From Pseudodesulfovibrio indicus (GTDB lineage: Bacteria > Desulfobacterota > Desulfovibrionia > Desulfovibrionales > Desulfovibrionaceae), in assembly GCF_001563225.1 (NCBI RefSeq), contig NZ_CP014206.1:558001-622000 (forward strand): a stretch of 64,000 bases of DNA, given 5' to 3'. The translations under genes were made by a program, and so were the position numbers. The notes beneath the pieces were generated by a model. That model was not told the DNA's origin. It saw only the letters and a list, made by a program, of their open reading frames with translations, and made no database searches. This document shows positions 57,263 to 64,000 of the stretch, piece after piece (within the stretch, counting starts at the first letter, position 1; each line of letters opens with the position of its first letter).

Positions 57263-58014
57263 GCACGGTATTTCTGGATTGTTCCACCGGCGTGAGCGGC
57301 GACATGCTGCTGGCGGCCCTGAGCCACGCCCTGGAGGAATGGCGCGGGCCGGGAGCCGGTTTCGCCTTTCTCGACAAGGCATTGGCATCCCTGAAGCTGG
57401 AAGGGTTTCGGCTCGCATGGTCGGAAAAGCGGATTGCGGGCATCCGCACCCAGCACGTGGACGTGATTTCGACCCTGGACCAGCCCCTTCGCCACTACAC
57501 GGACCTGCGCGCGATCATCGAGAACAGCGGCATGCCCGCCCGGGCCGGGGAGAGATCCGTGCGCGCCCTGCGCCTTCTGGGCGAGGCCGAGGCCAAGGTC
57601 CACGGCGTGGAACTGGAAGCGGTTCATTTCCACGAAATCGGCGCTGTGGATACCCTTGCGGATATTTGTGGAGCAATGCTCCTTCTGGACGCGCTGGAGG
57701 CCGGGGACGTGGTCGTCGGGCCGGTCGATCTTGGGTCCGGTTTCGTGCACTGCGCGCACGGCGTTTTGCCAGTTCCGGCACCTGCTTGCGCAGAGCTGGC
57801 CAAGGGGCTGATCACCTTCGGCTCGGACTGCGCCATGGAGCGCGCCACCCCCACCGGCCTGGCCATCTTGCGGACTGTTGCGGATGAGTTCGGTCCCCTG
57901 CCCATGGGAACCCTTCTCGGGGTGGGATACGGGTCCGGCGGGCGGTCCTCTGACGAGCAACCCACCTATGTCCGGGCCATGGTCTTGGAGCGGGTTGCGG
58001 AAACCGGTCGGTGA
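57259..58014 (+). CDS. larC: LarC N-terminal-domain protein (nickel chelatase, LarC1 part only)
   Basis: A 251-residue protein beginning at GTG 57259 (overlapping the larB stop). It matches the N-terminal domain of LarC, the CTP-using nickel insertase that completes the pincer cofactor: FLDCSTGVSGDMLLAAL, VHFHEIGAVDTLADI and ATPTGLAILR. Typical LarC is around 400 residues with a C-terminal LarC2 domain that binds CTP. Here the frame ends after the first domain and the next gene (DUF3431) begins at once, so LarC2 is absent. No lactate racemase larA is in the window. Confidence 0.88.
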   Translation: MSTVFLDCSTGVSGDMLLAALSHALEEWRGPGAGFAFLDKALASLKLEGFRLAWSEKRIAGIRTQHVDVISTLDQPLRHYTDLRAIIENSGMPARAGERSVRALRLLGEAEAKVHGVELEAVHFHEIGAVDTLADICGAMLLLDALEAGDVVVGPVDLGSGFVHCAHGVLPVPAPACAELAKGLITFGSDCAMERATPTGLAILRTVADEFGPLPMGTLLGVGYGSGGRSSDEQPTYVRAMVLERVAETGR

Positions 58015-58027
58015 CGGGAGCGGGAAA

Positions 58028-58692
58028 GTGCGTGACGACCTCATGGTGATCATCGCCCGCTACCGCGAGGACGTGTCCTGGGCGGACGAGCTGGGCTTTG
58101 ATCACGTGGTCTACGACAAGAGCGGCGATCCGGTACAAAACGCCCGGCCACTGCCGAACATCGGGCGGGAAGCCCACACCTATTTCTCCCACATCGTGGC
58201 CGAGTACGACCGGCTGGCACCCATGAACGTCTTCCTCCAGGGCGACCCCTTTGATCATTTGGATGATCATGGCCGGGCCATTGTGGAGACCTTGCGGAAC
58301 CGTCTTGCGGATATTGCGGATCACCGCGTTCCGTTCAAGGGGCTGGCGTGGTTCAAACTGAAGAGCGACGCGCTGGGGCGTCCCCACGATCTGGACAAGC
58401 CCGAGAACAAGGGCCGCTGGGCGGGTTGGGGTCGGGACATCCCGGTGGGCGAGCTCTTCGAGCGGCTGTTCGGGGTGCCCATGCCGACCCAGATTATCTG
58501 CCGCGCACCCACGGGCAATTTCTGCGTCACGGCGGAGCGCATCCGCACCCGCCCCGCGCATTCTACCAATACTGCCTCCGCCTGGTGGAGGCCGATCCCC
58601 AAGACGAGCGCAACACCGGGCACGCCTTCGAACGGCTCTGGCAACACATCTTCAACGGCAATACCGGCTGGAACCGCGAACGGTACGAATAG
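58028..58692 (+). pseudogene. DUF3431-family protein gene with a -1 frameshift near its 3' end
   Basis: GTG 58028 (or ATG 58043) opens a frame with the DUF3431 motifs VIIARYREDVSW, YDKSG, LPNIGREAHTYFSHI and VFLQGDPFDHLDD. Glycan-modifying or glycosyltransferase-like roles have been guessed for this family; none is proven. After ERIRTRP the frame turns to low-complexity Thr/Ser/Gly and misses the expected end. A one-base shift at the C4 run 58552-58555 restores RAFYQYCLRLVEAD, then HAFERLWQHIFNG, ending at 58692. One extra C would give an intact protein of about 221 residues. Confidence 0.7.
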
Positions 58693-58707
58693 CTCCGGGA
58701 GGACGTC

Positions 58708-59928
58708 ATGCTGCCCCTGAACTTGAACATCGCCCTGTCGTCGCTCTCCGCGCACAAGCTGCGGGCCGTGCTGGCCATGCTCGGGGTCTTCCTGGGGGCG
58801 CTGGCCTTCACCGGGGTGCAGCACGTCTCCAAGATCATGGTCCGGCAGTCCGAGATCGAGACCGAGAAACTCGGCCCGAATCTGTTCTCGGTTATGGCCG
58901 GGTCCGTACGCTTCACCCGTGGCGGCGGCATGCGCCAGTCGGGCGGCTCCCGCAACTTTTTACTCTCCGACGCCCAGGCGATCATCGATACCGTGCCCGG
59001 CGTGCTGGCCGGGACGCCGTTCATCACCGCGACCATGCCCGTGCGCGGCGACGCTGCGGCCGTGAACACCCAGGTCATGGCCTGCTGGCCCAATTACCAG
59101 CAGATCCGCAGCTTCCGGGCCGACATCGGGCGGTTCTTCGACTGGCGCGAGGTCGAGGCCCGGGCCAAGGTCTGTGTCCTGGGCCGAAAGACCGCCGAGC
59201 GGCTGTTCGGCAAGCCGGAGCTGGCCGTGGGCAAGGACGTCTACATGTTCCGGGCGGGCTTCCGCGTGCTCGGGGTCATGGAGACCAAGGGCCGCGACGT
59301 TTCCGGGCAGGACCAGGACGAGGTCATGCTCCTGCCCATCACCACCTACATGCGGCGGGCCAGCAACCAGCAATGGATTTCCGGGGTGTTCCTCCAGTTG
59401 GACAAGGACGCCGGGGTGGAAGCGGTCACGGCGGCGGTCAACGCGGTCATGCGCGAGCGCCACGGCATCGGCCCGGGCGAGGACGACGACTTCACGGCCC
59501 TGTCCGCGGCCGACGCCATCGAATTGCAGCGCCAGGCCCTGGACCTGATGACCACCTTGGGCGGGATCTCCTCGACCATCTCCTTTGCCGTGGGCGGCAT
59601 GGGCATCCTGTCCATCATGATCCTGGTGGTCCGCTCCCGCCGCGTGGAGATCGGGGTGCGCCGCGCCGTGGGCGGGCGGCGCAGGGACATCGTCCGCCAG
59701 TTCCTGTTCGAGTCCGGGCTGATGGCCGGTCTGGGCGGCGGGCTGGGCGTGGTCGTGACCGTGATCCTGGTGGTGGTCGGGTGCTCTCTCGCCAAGCTGC
59801 CGCTGATCATCGACCCGGTCAGCCTGGCCGTGACCCTGTTCGGCTCCTGCCTCCTGGGGGTCGCCGCCGGGGCCTACCCGGCCTGGCAGGCCGCCAATAT
59901 CGAGATCCTCGACGTTCTCAAGTCCTGA
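58708..59928 (+). CDS. MacB-like ABC transporter permease
   Basis: A 406-residue permease with one N-terminal helix (about 20-40), a large periplasmic MacB_PCD-type domain (about 45-270) and a C-terminal FtsX-superfamily core of three helices (about 285-312, 335-362 and 372-394). VVRSRRVEIGVRRAVGGRRR is the conserved coupling loop that meets the ATPase. No ATP-binding subunit or adaptor gene adjoins it; the RND adaptor at 61983 belongs to another system. It may share an ATPase encoded elsewhere. The upstream 15 bases to the DUF3431 gene contain GGGAGG. Confidence 0.88.
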   Translation: MLPLNLNIALSSLSAHKLRAVLAMLGVFLGALAFTGVQHVSKIMVRQSEIETEKLGPNLFSVMAGSVRFTRGGGMRQSGGSRNFLLSDAQAIIDTVPGVLAGTPFITATMPVRGDAAAVNTQVMACWPNYQQIRSFRADIGRFFDWREVEARAKVCVLGRKTAERLFGKPELAVGKDVYMFRAGFRVLGVMETKGRDVSGQDQDEVMLLPITTYMRRASNQQWISGVFLQLDKDAGVEAVTAAVNAVMRERHGIGPGEDDDFTALSAADAIELQRQALDLMTTLGGISSTISFAVGGMGILSIMILVVRSRRVEIGVRRAVGGRRRDIVRQFLFESGLMAGLGGGLGVVVTVILVVVGCSLAKLPLIIDPVSLAVTLFGSCLLGVAAGAYPAWQAANIEILDVLKS

Positions 59929-59969
59929 TCCCGATTTCCCTTTTATTCCAATATATTATCATAATACAT

Positions 59970-59999
59970 AGCGGGCTAACAATCGATGAATAGCCCGCT
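59970..59999 (+). terminator. Hairpin downstream of the MacB-like permease
   Basis: AGCGGGCTA (59970-59978) pairs with TAGCCCGCT (59991-59999) around a 12-base loop. There is no T-run after it on the plus strand, so a terminator role is moderate; TATGTATTATG follows on the minus strand. Confidence 0.45.
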
Positions 60000-60094
60000 G
60001 AGAAGAAGGGTGCGCGCTCAACGGGCCGTCCTGCCGGGTTGCCCTTCGGCGTCCTCTTGCGGACGGGCTTGACTTTCCGTCGGGGCGCGAATAA

Positions 60095-60123
60095 TGAACA
60101 TGTTCAGTAAGTGAACGTGTTCA
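60095..60123. promoter_or_regulatory. Tandem TetR-type operators upstream of the first tetR gene
   Basis: The perfect palindrome TGAACATGTTCA (60095-60106) and the near-copy TGAACGTGTTCA (60112-60123) lie directly before the AAGGAGG ribosome binding site. Spacing of 17 bp between starts and overlap with the likely promoter fit autorepression by the TetR protein at 60137. The same GTGAAC half-site occurs before the second tetR gene. Confidence 0.65.
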
Positions 60124-60136
60124 ACAAGGAGGCCAC

Positions 60137-60775
60137 ATGAGCGAGGAGACCACCCTGCGCGAGCGGCGCAAGCGGGAGACGCGGGACCGGATTCAGGCCG
60201 CGGCCCGAAAGCTGATCACCGAGCGCGGGTTCGAGGGGACGACCATGCGCGGGCTGGCCCGCGAGGCCGGGGTCGGGGTCGGGACCATCGCCCTGCACTT
60301 CTCGGACAAGACGTCGCTGCTCTTCTCCACCTTCTTCGACGAGATCGGGGCGGTCTCCCAGCGGGCCGTGTCCACCGCCCCCCGGGACGGTTCCCTGCGC
60401 GCCATCTTCCTGCATCTGCTCCGGGTCATGTACGGCTACTACGGCGAGCACACCCTGTTCCTGCGGTCTGTGGTCAAGGAGGCGCTTTTCGCCACGGGCG
60501 AATGGCGGGCCCGGTTCGATTGCCAGCTCGTCGAGGTGGTCGGCCAGGTGGCGGAGCTGATCGAGGCGCGCAAGGCGACCGGAGAGGTCCGGCGCGGGGC
60601 GTCCGGCGCGGATGTGGCCATGGTCTGCTGGGCGCTGTACGCCAACGGCCTGATCGACGGGCTCAACCGTGAAACCTTTGACGCAGAGGCGCAGGTGGCC
60701 CGGGTGGCCCCGCTCCTCGACGTGGTTCTGGTCGGGGTGCTGGCCGAACCGTCCCAAGGAGGCGAACATGGATAG
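60137..60775 (+). CDS. TetR-family transcriptional regulator
   Basis: A 212-residue TetR regulator. The N-terminal HTH reads RDRIQAAARKLITERGFEGT, then LAREAGVGVGTIALHFSDKTSL (recognition helix, about 40-61). Residues 70-212 form the helical ligand-binding and dimer domain. AAGGAGG lies six bases before the ATG. Two operator-like palindromes sit immediately upstream. Its last eight bases overlap the DUF2867 gene, so the two are coupled and that protein is a likely partner or target. Confidence 0.92.
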   Translation: MSEETTLRERRKRETRDRIQAAARKLITERGFEGTTMRGLAREAGVGVGTIALHFSDKTSLLFSTFFDEIGAVSQRAVSTAPRDGSLRAIFLHLLRVMYGYYGEHTLFLRSVVKEALFATGEWRARFDCQLVEVVGQVAELIEARKATGEVRRGASGADVAMVCWALYANGLIDGLNRETFDAEAQVARVAPLLDVVLVGVLAEPSQGGEHG

Positions 60776-61289
60776 ACGGGATGTTGAACGGCTGCCGGGC
60801 ATGGCGGGGCTGACCCAGGGCGCGGACCACGTGGACGTGCACACCATGGAGGGGACCGGCTCGGTCGCGGACGTGGCGGCCGCCCTGCTCTCCCACCGGC
60901 CCGGGTGGATGGTCTTTTTGTGGAAGGTGCGCACGGTCCTGCTCCGGCTGCTCGGCCAGGGCGGCCGCATCGTGCCCGAACCGGCCCGCCTGACCGGCGC
61001 GACCCTCCCCAAGTCGGTGGGAGACAAGGCGAGCTTCCTGACCGTGATCCGGTCCGACGGCGAGAGCCACTGGGTGGCCGGGGCGGGGGAGAGCCACCTG
61101 GACGCCGAGGTCGGGGTGGTCGCCGAGCCGCTGGCGGGCGGACGCAGCCGGTTCCATGTGGTCACCGTGGTCCGCTACCGCAATCCGGCCGGGCGCATCT
61201 ATTTCAACGTCATCCGGCCGTTCCATCATCTGGTGGTCGACTCCGCCTTGCGCGCAGCCCTGCGCCGGGGTCGGAACGGTGACCAATGA
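60768..61289 (+). CDS. DUF2867-like protein
   Basis: A 173-residue soluble protein. The layout (an early segment VDVHTMEGTGSVADVAAALL, a mid hydrophobic stretch WMVFLWKVRTVLLRLLG, strands ending RFHVVTVVRYRNPAGRIYF, and PFHHLVV at the end) resembles DUF2867 proteins, which have an SRPBCC-like ligand-binding fold. Function is unknown. It overlaps the tetR gene by eight bases with AAGGAGG upstream, suggesting that it acts on or binds the same small lipid-like effector. Confidence 0.72.
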   Translation: MDRRDVERLPGMAGLTQGADHVDVHTMEGTGSVADVAAALLSHRPGWMVFLWKVRTVLLRLLGQGGRIVPEPARLTGATLPKSVGDKASFLTVIRSDGESHWVAGAGESHLDAEVGVVAEPLAGGRSRFHVVTVVRYRNPAGRIYFNVIRPFHHLVVDSALRAALRRGRNGDQ

Positions 61290-61298
61290 AACGATCCT

Positions 61299-61331
61299 GT
61301 GAACACTGTTTACAAAGTGAACGGAGTTTGC
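61299..61331. promoter_or_regulatory. TetR-type operator candidates upstream of the second tetR gene
   Basis: GTGAACACTGTTTAC (61299-61313) is an imperfect palindrome, and GTGAACGGAGTTTGC (61317-61331) is a related half-conserved copy 18 bp further. Both share the GTGAAC half-site with the operators at 60095-60123. Confidence 0.5.
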
Positions 61332-61343
61332 TAGCCGAGGGCC

Positions 61344-61970
61344 ATGACAATCAGGAACCGTCGTGAACGGGACAAGGACAGGATGCGCCGCCGCATTCTG
61401 GACGCGGCCAAGCAGCTCTTCGTGCGCGAGGGGTACGACAACGTGTCCATGCGGCGCATCGCCACCAAGATCGAGTACAGCCCCGCCGCCCTGTACCGCT
61501 ATTTCCGCAACAAGCGCGAGATATTGTCGGTGCTGCGCGAGGAGGCGTTCGCGCGCTTCGTGGAGCGCCAGGAAAAGGGGCGCGAACAGTATCCGGACCC
61601 CATGGAACGGTTGCGGGCCGGGTCAAGGGAATACATCCGGTTCGCCCTGAGCGAGCCGGACCACTACCACCTCATGTTCGGGGCCTCCTGCGACGAAGTG
61701 GACCTGGACGGTGAATGGGCCGAGAGCGCCATGCGCTCCTTCGAAATCCACCGCGCCAACGTGGTCGAATGCGTGGCCACCGGCTGGTTCGGGGAAGTGG
61801 ACAGCGACGTCCTGGTCTTCGCCCTGTGGTCCCAGCTGCACGGACTGGTGAACCTCATTGCGACCGGCCAGGTGTCGGTCCTGAGCCGTGAAGCGGACCT
61901 GGACACCCTGTTGGACAACATCATCGGCTTCTGGCTGCGCCCCGGCGCGGGGACGCCGATCAAGGAATAA
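61344..61970 (+). CDS. TetR-family regulator of the adjoining RND efflux genes
   Basis: A 208-residue TetR regulator. The HTH spans RILDAAKQLFVREGYDNVSM and IATKIEYSPAALYRYFRNKR (about 16-55), followed by an effector domain with WF-containing helices. It lies 12 bases upstream of the RND adaptor gene, a standard arrangement in which the TetR protein represses its own pump operon until an efflux substrate binds. Operator-like repeats precede the gene. Confidence 0.92.
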   Translation: MTIRNRRERDKDRMRRRILDAAKQLFVREGYDNVSMRRIATKIEYSPAALYRYFRNKREILSVLREEAFARFVERQEKGREQYPDPMERLRAGSREYIRFALSEPDHYHLMFGASCDEVDLDGEWAESAMRSFEIHRANVVECVATGWFGEVDSDVLVFALWSQLHGLVNLIATGQVSVLSREADLDTLLDNIIGFWLRPGAGTPIKE

Positions 61971-61982
61971 AGGTTGAGAATC

Positions 61983-63086
61983 ATGAAACGGATATGCGCA
62001 CCCCTGCTCTTTCTCGCGGCGCTGATCCTCACGGCGGTCCTTGTGGCCGGGTGCGGCAACGACCGTCCCGAGGCGGACGGTTCCGCCGGGAGCTCCCTGC
62101 CGGGTTCGGCCCTGGCCGAAGCGGCCCAGGCCGAGGTGGTCACCCCGCCCCGCCCGCCCGCCCCTGGCTCCACCGAGACCTTCGTGGCCCGTTCCGCGGC
62201 CCGGCGTTCGTCCCTGACCGGGTTCACCCGCGCCCGCAATGCCATGACCCTGGTCAGCGAGGAATCCGGCCGGGTGCGGCGCGTACTGGCCGACGTGGGC
62301 GATACCCTGGACCCGACCGGGCTGTTCGCCGAGCTGGACACCACCTTCATCGAGTTGGACCTGGCCGCCAACCGCGCGGACCAGGAGCGGCTCAAGTCCG
62401 ACCTGGATTACAACAAGAAGGAGATGGACCGCTACGAGGCGCTGGTCAAGAACGGCACCGCGCCCCAGTCCACCCTGGACTCCAACGTCCGCGCCCACCA
62501 GGCCGCCCTGCAACAGCTGCGGGCCAAGCAGGTGGAGGAGCGGGTGCTGCTGGAGCGGCTCAAGCGGTGCGACCTCTTCGGCCCGGCGGGCTGGAAGGTC
62601 GTCACCCGGTACATCGAGCCGGGCGAGTGGATCACCAAGGGCGAGCAGGTGGCCGAGCTGGGCCGGTACGACGTGCTGCTCGTGCCGTTCGCCCTGACCA
62701 GCGAGGAATACCGCGCCCTCAAGGACATGGGCGATACCCTGACCCTGCGCCTCACCGACCTGGGCGGTACGGTCCGGGCCAAGGTGGCCCGCGTCTCGCC
62801 CGGTTTCGACGCCCAGACGCGCAAGATCAACGTGGACCTGGAGATAGCCGAGGGCGACTTCGAGTTCCGGGGCGGCATCCGCACCGAGTTGGACATCGGC
62901 CTGCCCGATCCGGGCGGTGCGGTGCTCGTGCCGCAGTCCGCGCTGGTCAAGGCGTACGAGGAATACTTCCTGATGACCCCGGACAACCAGCGGGTGCGGG
63001 TGGTCCTGCTCGGCGCGGACGACGACCTGCGCCGGGTGACCGGACCGGACGTCCGCCCCGGCGACGTCTTCCTGCTCAACCCCTAG
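61983..63086 (+). CDS. RND efflux periplasmic adaptor (membrane fusion protein), lipoprotein
   Basis: A 367-residue adaptor starting at ATG 61983. The signal has the lipobox VAGC with Cys24, anchoring it in the inner membrane. A Pro-rich linker, a lipoyl-like segment (SEESGRVRRVLADVGDTL), a helical hairpin (about 115-190, LAANRADQERLKSDLDYNKK onward) and a beta-barrel half (VVTRYIEPGEWITKGEQVAEL) follow the AcrA/MexA order. It bridges the RND pump encoded next to an outer-membrane channel. The gap to the pump gene is 13 bases. Confidence 0.92.
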   Translation: MKRICAPLLFLAALILTAVLVAGCGNDRPEADGSAGSSLPGSALAEAAQAEVVTPPRPPAPGSTETFVARSAARRSSLTGFTRARNAMTLVSEESGRVRRVLADVGDTLDPTGLFAELDTTFIELDLAANRADQERLKSDLDYNKKEMDRYEALVKNGTAPQSTLDSNVRAHQAALQQLRAKQVEERVLLERLKRCDLFGPAGWKVVTRYIEPGEWITKGEQVAELGRYDVLLVPFALTSEEYRALKDMGDTLTLRLTDLGGTVRAKVARVSPGFDAQTRKINVDLEIAEGDFEFRGGIRTELDIGLPDPGGAVLVPQSALVKAYEEYFLMTPDNQRVRVVLLGADDDLRRVTGPDVRPGDVFLLNP

Positions 63087-63099
63087 GACCGGAGCCGCC

Positions 63100-64000
63100 A
63101 TGTCAGACAAAACGCCGGTCCAGCGCCTCATAGGGTTGACTCTGGGGCAGAAGGTCTTCGTCAACCTGATGTTCGTCCTGCTCATGGTCGTGGGCGTGTT
63201 CTGCGTCTTGGACCTGCCCGTGGAGCGCTATCCGGACGTGCGCATGGGCAAGGTGGTCATCTCCGGCTTCCTGCCCGGCGCCAGCCCGGACGAGGTCGAG
63301 ACCCTGGTCACCCGCAAGATCGAGGACGCCCTGGAGGACCTGGAGAACGTGGAGTTCATCCGCTCCCGCTCCTTCCGCCAGCGCTGCTCCATCATGGTCA
63401 AGTTCCTGGACGACACGGACTACGACAGACTGTACGACGAACTGCGCTTCAAGGTGCTGTCCATCCAGAACGACCTGCCCGAGGACATGGACCCCCCGAC
63501 CTTCACCGTCATTCGGGTCTCGGAGTGGCTTCCGGTCCTGTCCGTGAACCTGCTCGGCGATCGCTCCAACCGCGCCCTGAGCCTCATGGCCGACGAGTTG
63601 AAGCTGCCGTTGCAGTCCATCCCGGGGGTCAAGGAAGTGCAGGTGGACGGCGAGTATTCGCGCGAGTTCCACGTGGCCCTGGACCCGGCCAAGATGATGC
63701 GCCTCGGCGTGACCTTCGACCAGGTGGGCCAGGCGCTGCAAGGGGCCAACGTATCGGTCCCGGCGGGCGATTTCATCAGCGATTCCGGTGAATACGTCAT
63801 CGTGGTGGACCAGAAGTTCCGGTCCCGCGAGGAGGTCGCCCGGACCATCGTGCGGCGCGACCTGGACGGCTCCTTCGTGACCGTGCGCGACGTGCTCAGC
63901 GAGGCGGGCATGAACTACCGCGACCCGTTCGTGATCTCCTCGGTCAACGGCATGGACGCGGTTTCGATCAAGGTCCTCAAGACCCCGGAGGGCAACGCCC
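63100..64000 (+). CDS. RND-family efflux pump inner-membrane transporter, N-terminal 300 residues (cut by window edge)
   Basis: The first 300 residues of an AcrB/MexB-superfamily permease. A membrane helix at about 17-37 (VFVNLMFVLLMVVGVFCVL) is followed by the porter domain: PGASPDEVETLVTRKIEDAL, VEFIRSRSFRQRCSIMVKF, DLPEDMDPPTF and LPLQSIPGVKEVQVDGEYSR. These are hallmark positions of the HAE1 family of proton-driven exporters. ATG 63100 has GGAG five bases upstream. The remaining 700 or so residues lie beyond the window. Confidence 0.93.
   Translation, partial: MSDKTPVQRLIGLTLGQKVFVNLMFVLLMVVGVFCVLDLPVERYPDVRMGKVVISGFLPGASPDEVETLVTRKIEDALEDLENVEFIRSRSFRQRCSIMVKFLDDTDYDRLYDELRFKVLSIQNDLPEDMDPPTFTVIRVSEWLPVLSVNLLGDRSNRALSLMADELKLPLQSIPGVKEVQVDGEYSREFHVALDPAKMMRLGVTFDQVGQALQGANVSVPAGDFISDSGEYVIVVDQKFRSREEVARTIVRRDLDGSFVTVRDVLSEAGMNYRDPFVISSVNGMDAVSIKVLKTPEGNA

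Overview
The window is GC-rich bacterial chromosome and most resembles a marine sulfate-reducing deltaproteobacterium of the Desulfovibrionaceae (Pseudodesulfovibrio/Desulfovibrio-like). Grounds for this are the content: rubrerythrin, a cytochrome bd-like subunit fused to an octaheme c tail, a four-subunit ferredoxin-linked 2-oxoacid oxidoreductase, a DUF39 homocysteine-biosynthesis protein, and many chemoreceptors and one-component regulators. The assignment is inference; no rRNA gene is present to confirm it.

Layout. 1-2.6 kb: 5' part of coaX and a chemoreceptor (minus). 2.7-6.3 kb: two-gene bd-like/multiheme membrane complex (plus). 6.4-7.2 kb: DUF2975 membrane protein with an XRE regulator and a candidate operator. 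7.3-16.9 kb: comM-type ATPase, MFS transporter, HATPase-GNAT fusion, second chemoreceptor, orphan histidine kinase, lipoprotein, MerR-like regulator. 17-20 kb: class IV aminotransferase relative lacking the PLP lysine, rubrerythrin, ftsEX. 20-24.8 kb: a regulator-rich patch with three related LysR genes, a pair of related tiny membrane proteins, another small ORF, and several palindromic intergenic elements. 24.8-37.1 kb (minus): the replication-origin block dnaA-dnaN-gyrB-gyrA, followed by a TPR lipoprotein, two glycosyltransferases, a histidine phosphatase and fabI. 37.4-42.7 kb: DUF39 homocysteine protein; vor/kor operon and queA (minus). 42.8-46 kb: MerR-like regulator, lipoprotein, coaBC and a frameshifted gene. 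46.3-52.4 kb: UDP-glucuronate 4-epimerase, two perfect parS sites, parA, parB (separated by a zinc-ribbon gene), heptose kinase and phosphofructokinase. 52.5-55.7 kb: a small conserved protein, an excisionase-like HTH protein, MarR and a MATE pump. 55.7-58 kb: larE-larB-larC for the nickel-pincer cofactor. 58-64 kb: a frameshifted DUF3431 gene, a MacB-like permease, two TetR regulators, a DUF2867 protein and an RND efflux adaptor/pump that runs off the end.

The least expected signals are: (i) a dispersed family of intergenic stem-loop elements (seven copies near 20.1, 24.3, 24.7, 31.8, 32.0, 38.6 and 38.9 kb) with a fixed head, a variable but always self-complementary stem and a conserved AAACTTTTT tail; (ii) a 120-bp near-perfect palindrome at 20.36-20.48 kb; (iii) a tandem pair of about 55-residue membrane proteins with a shared motif; (iv) paired TCTAGA-N5-TCTAGA sites next to MerR/excisionase-type genes, one filling a promoter spacer; (v) two genes broken by loss of a single C in a C-run. 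No tRNA, rRNA, CRISPR array or insertion sequence was recognised.
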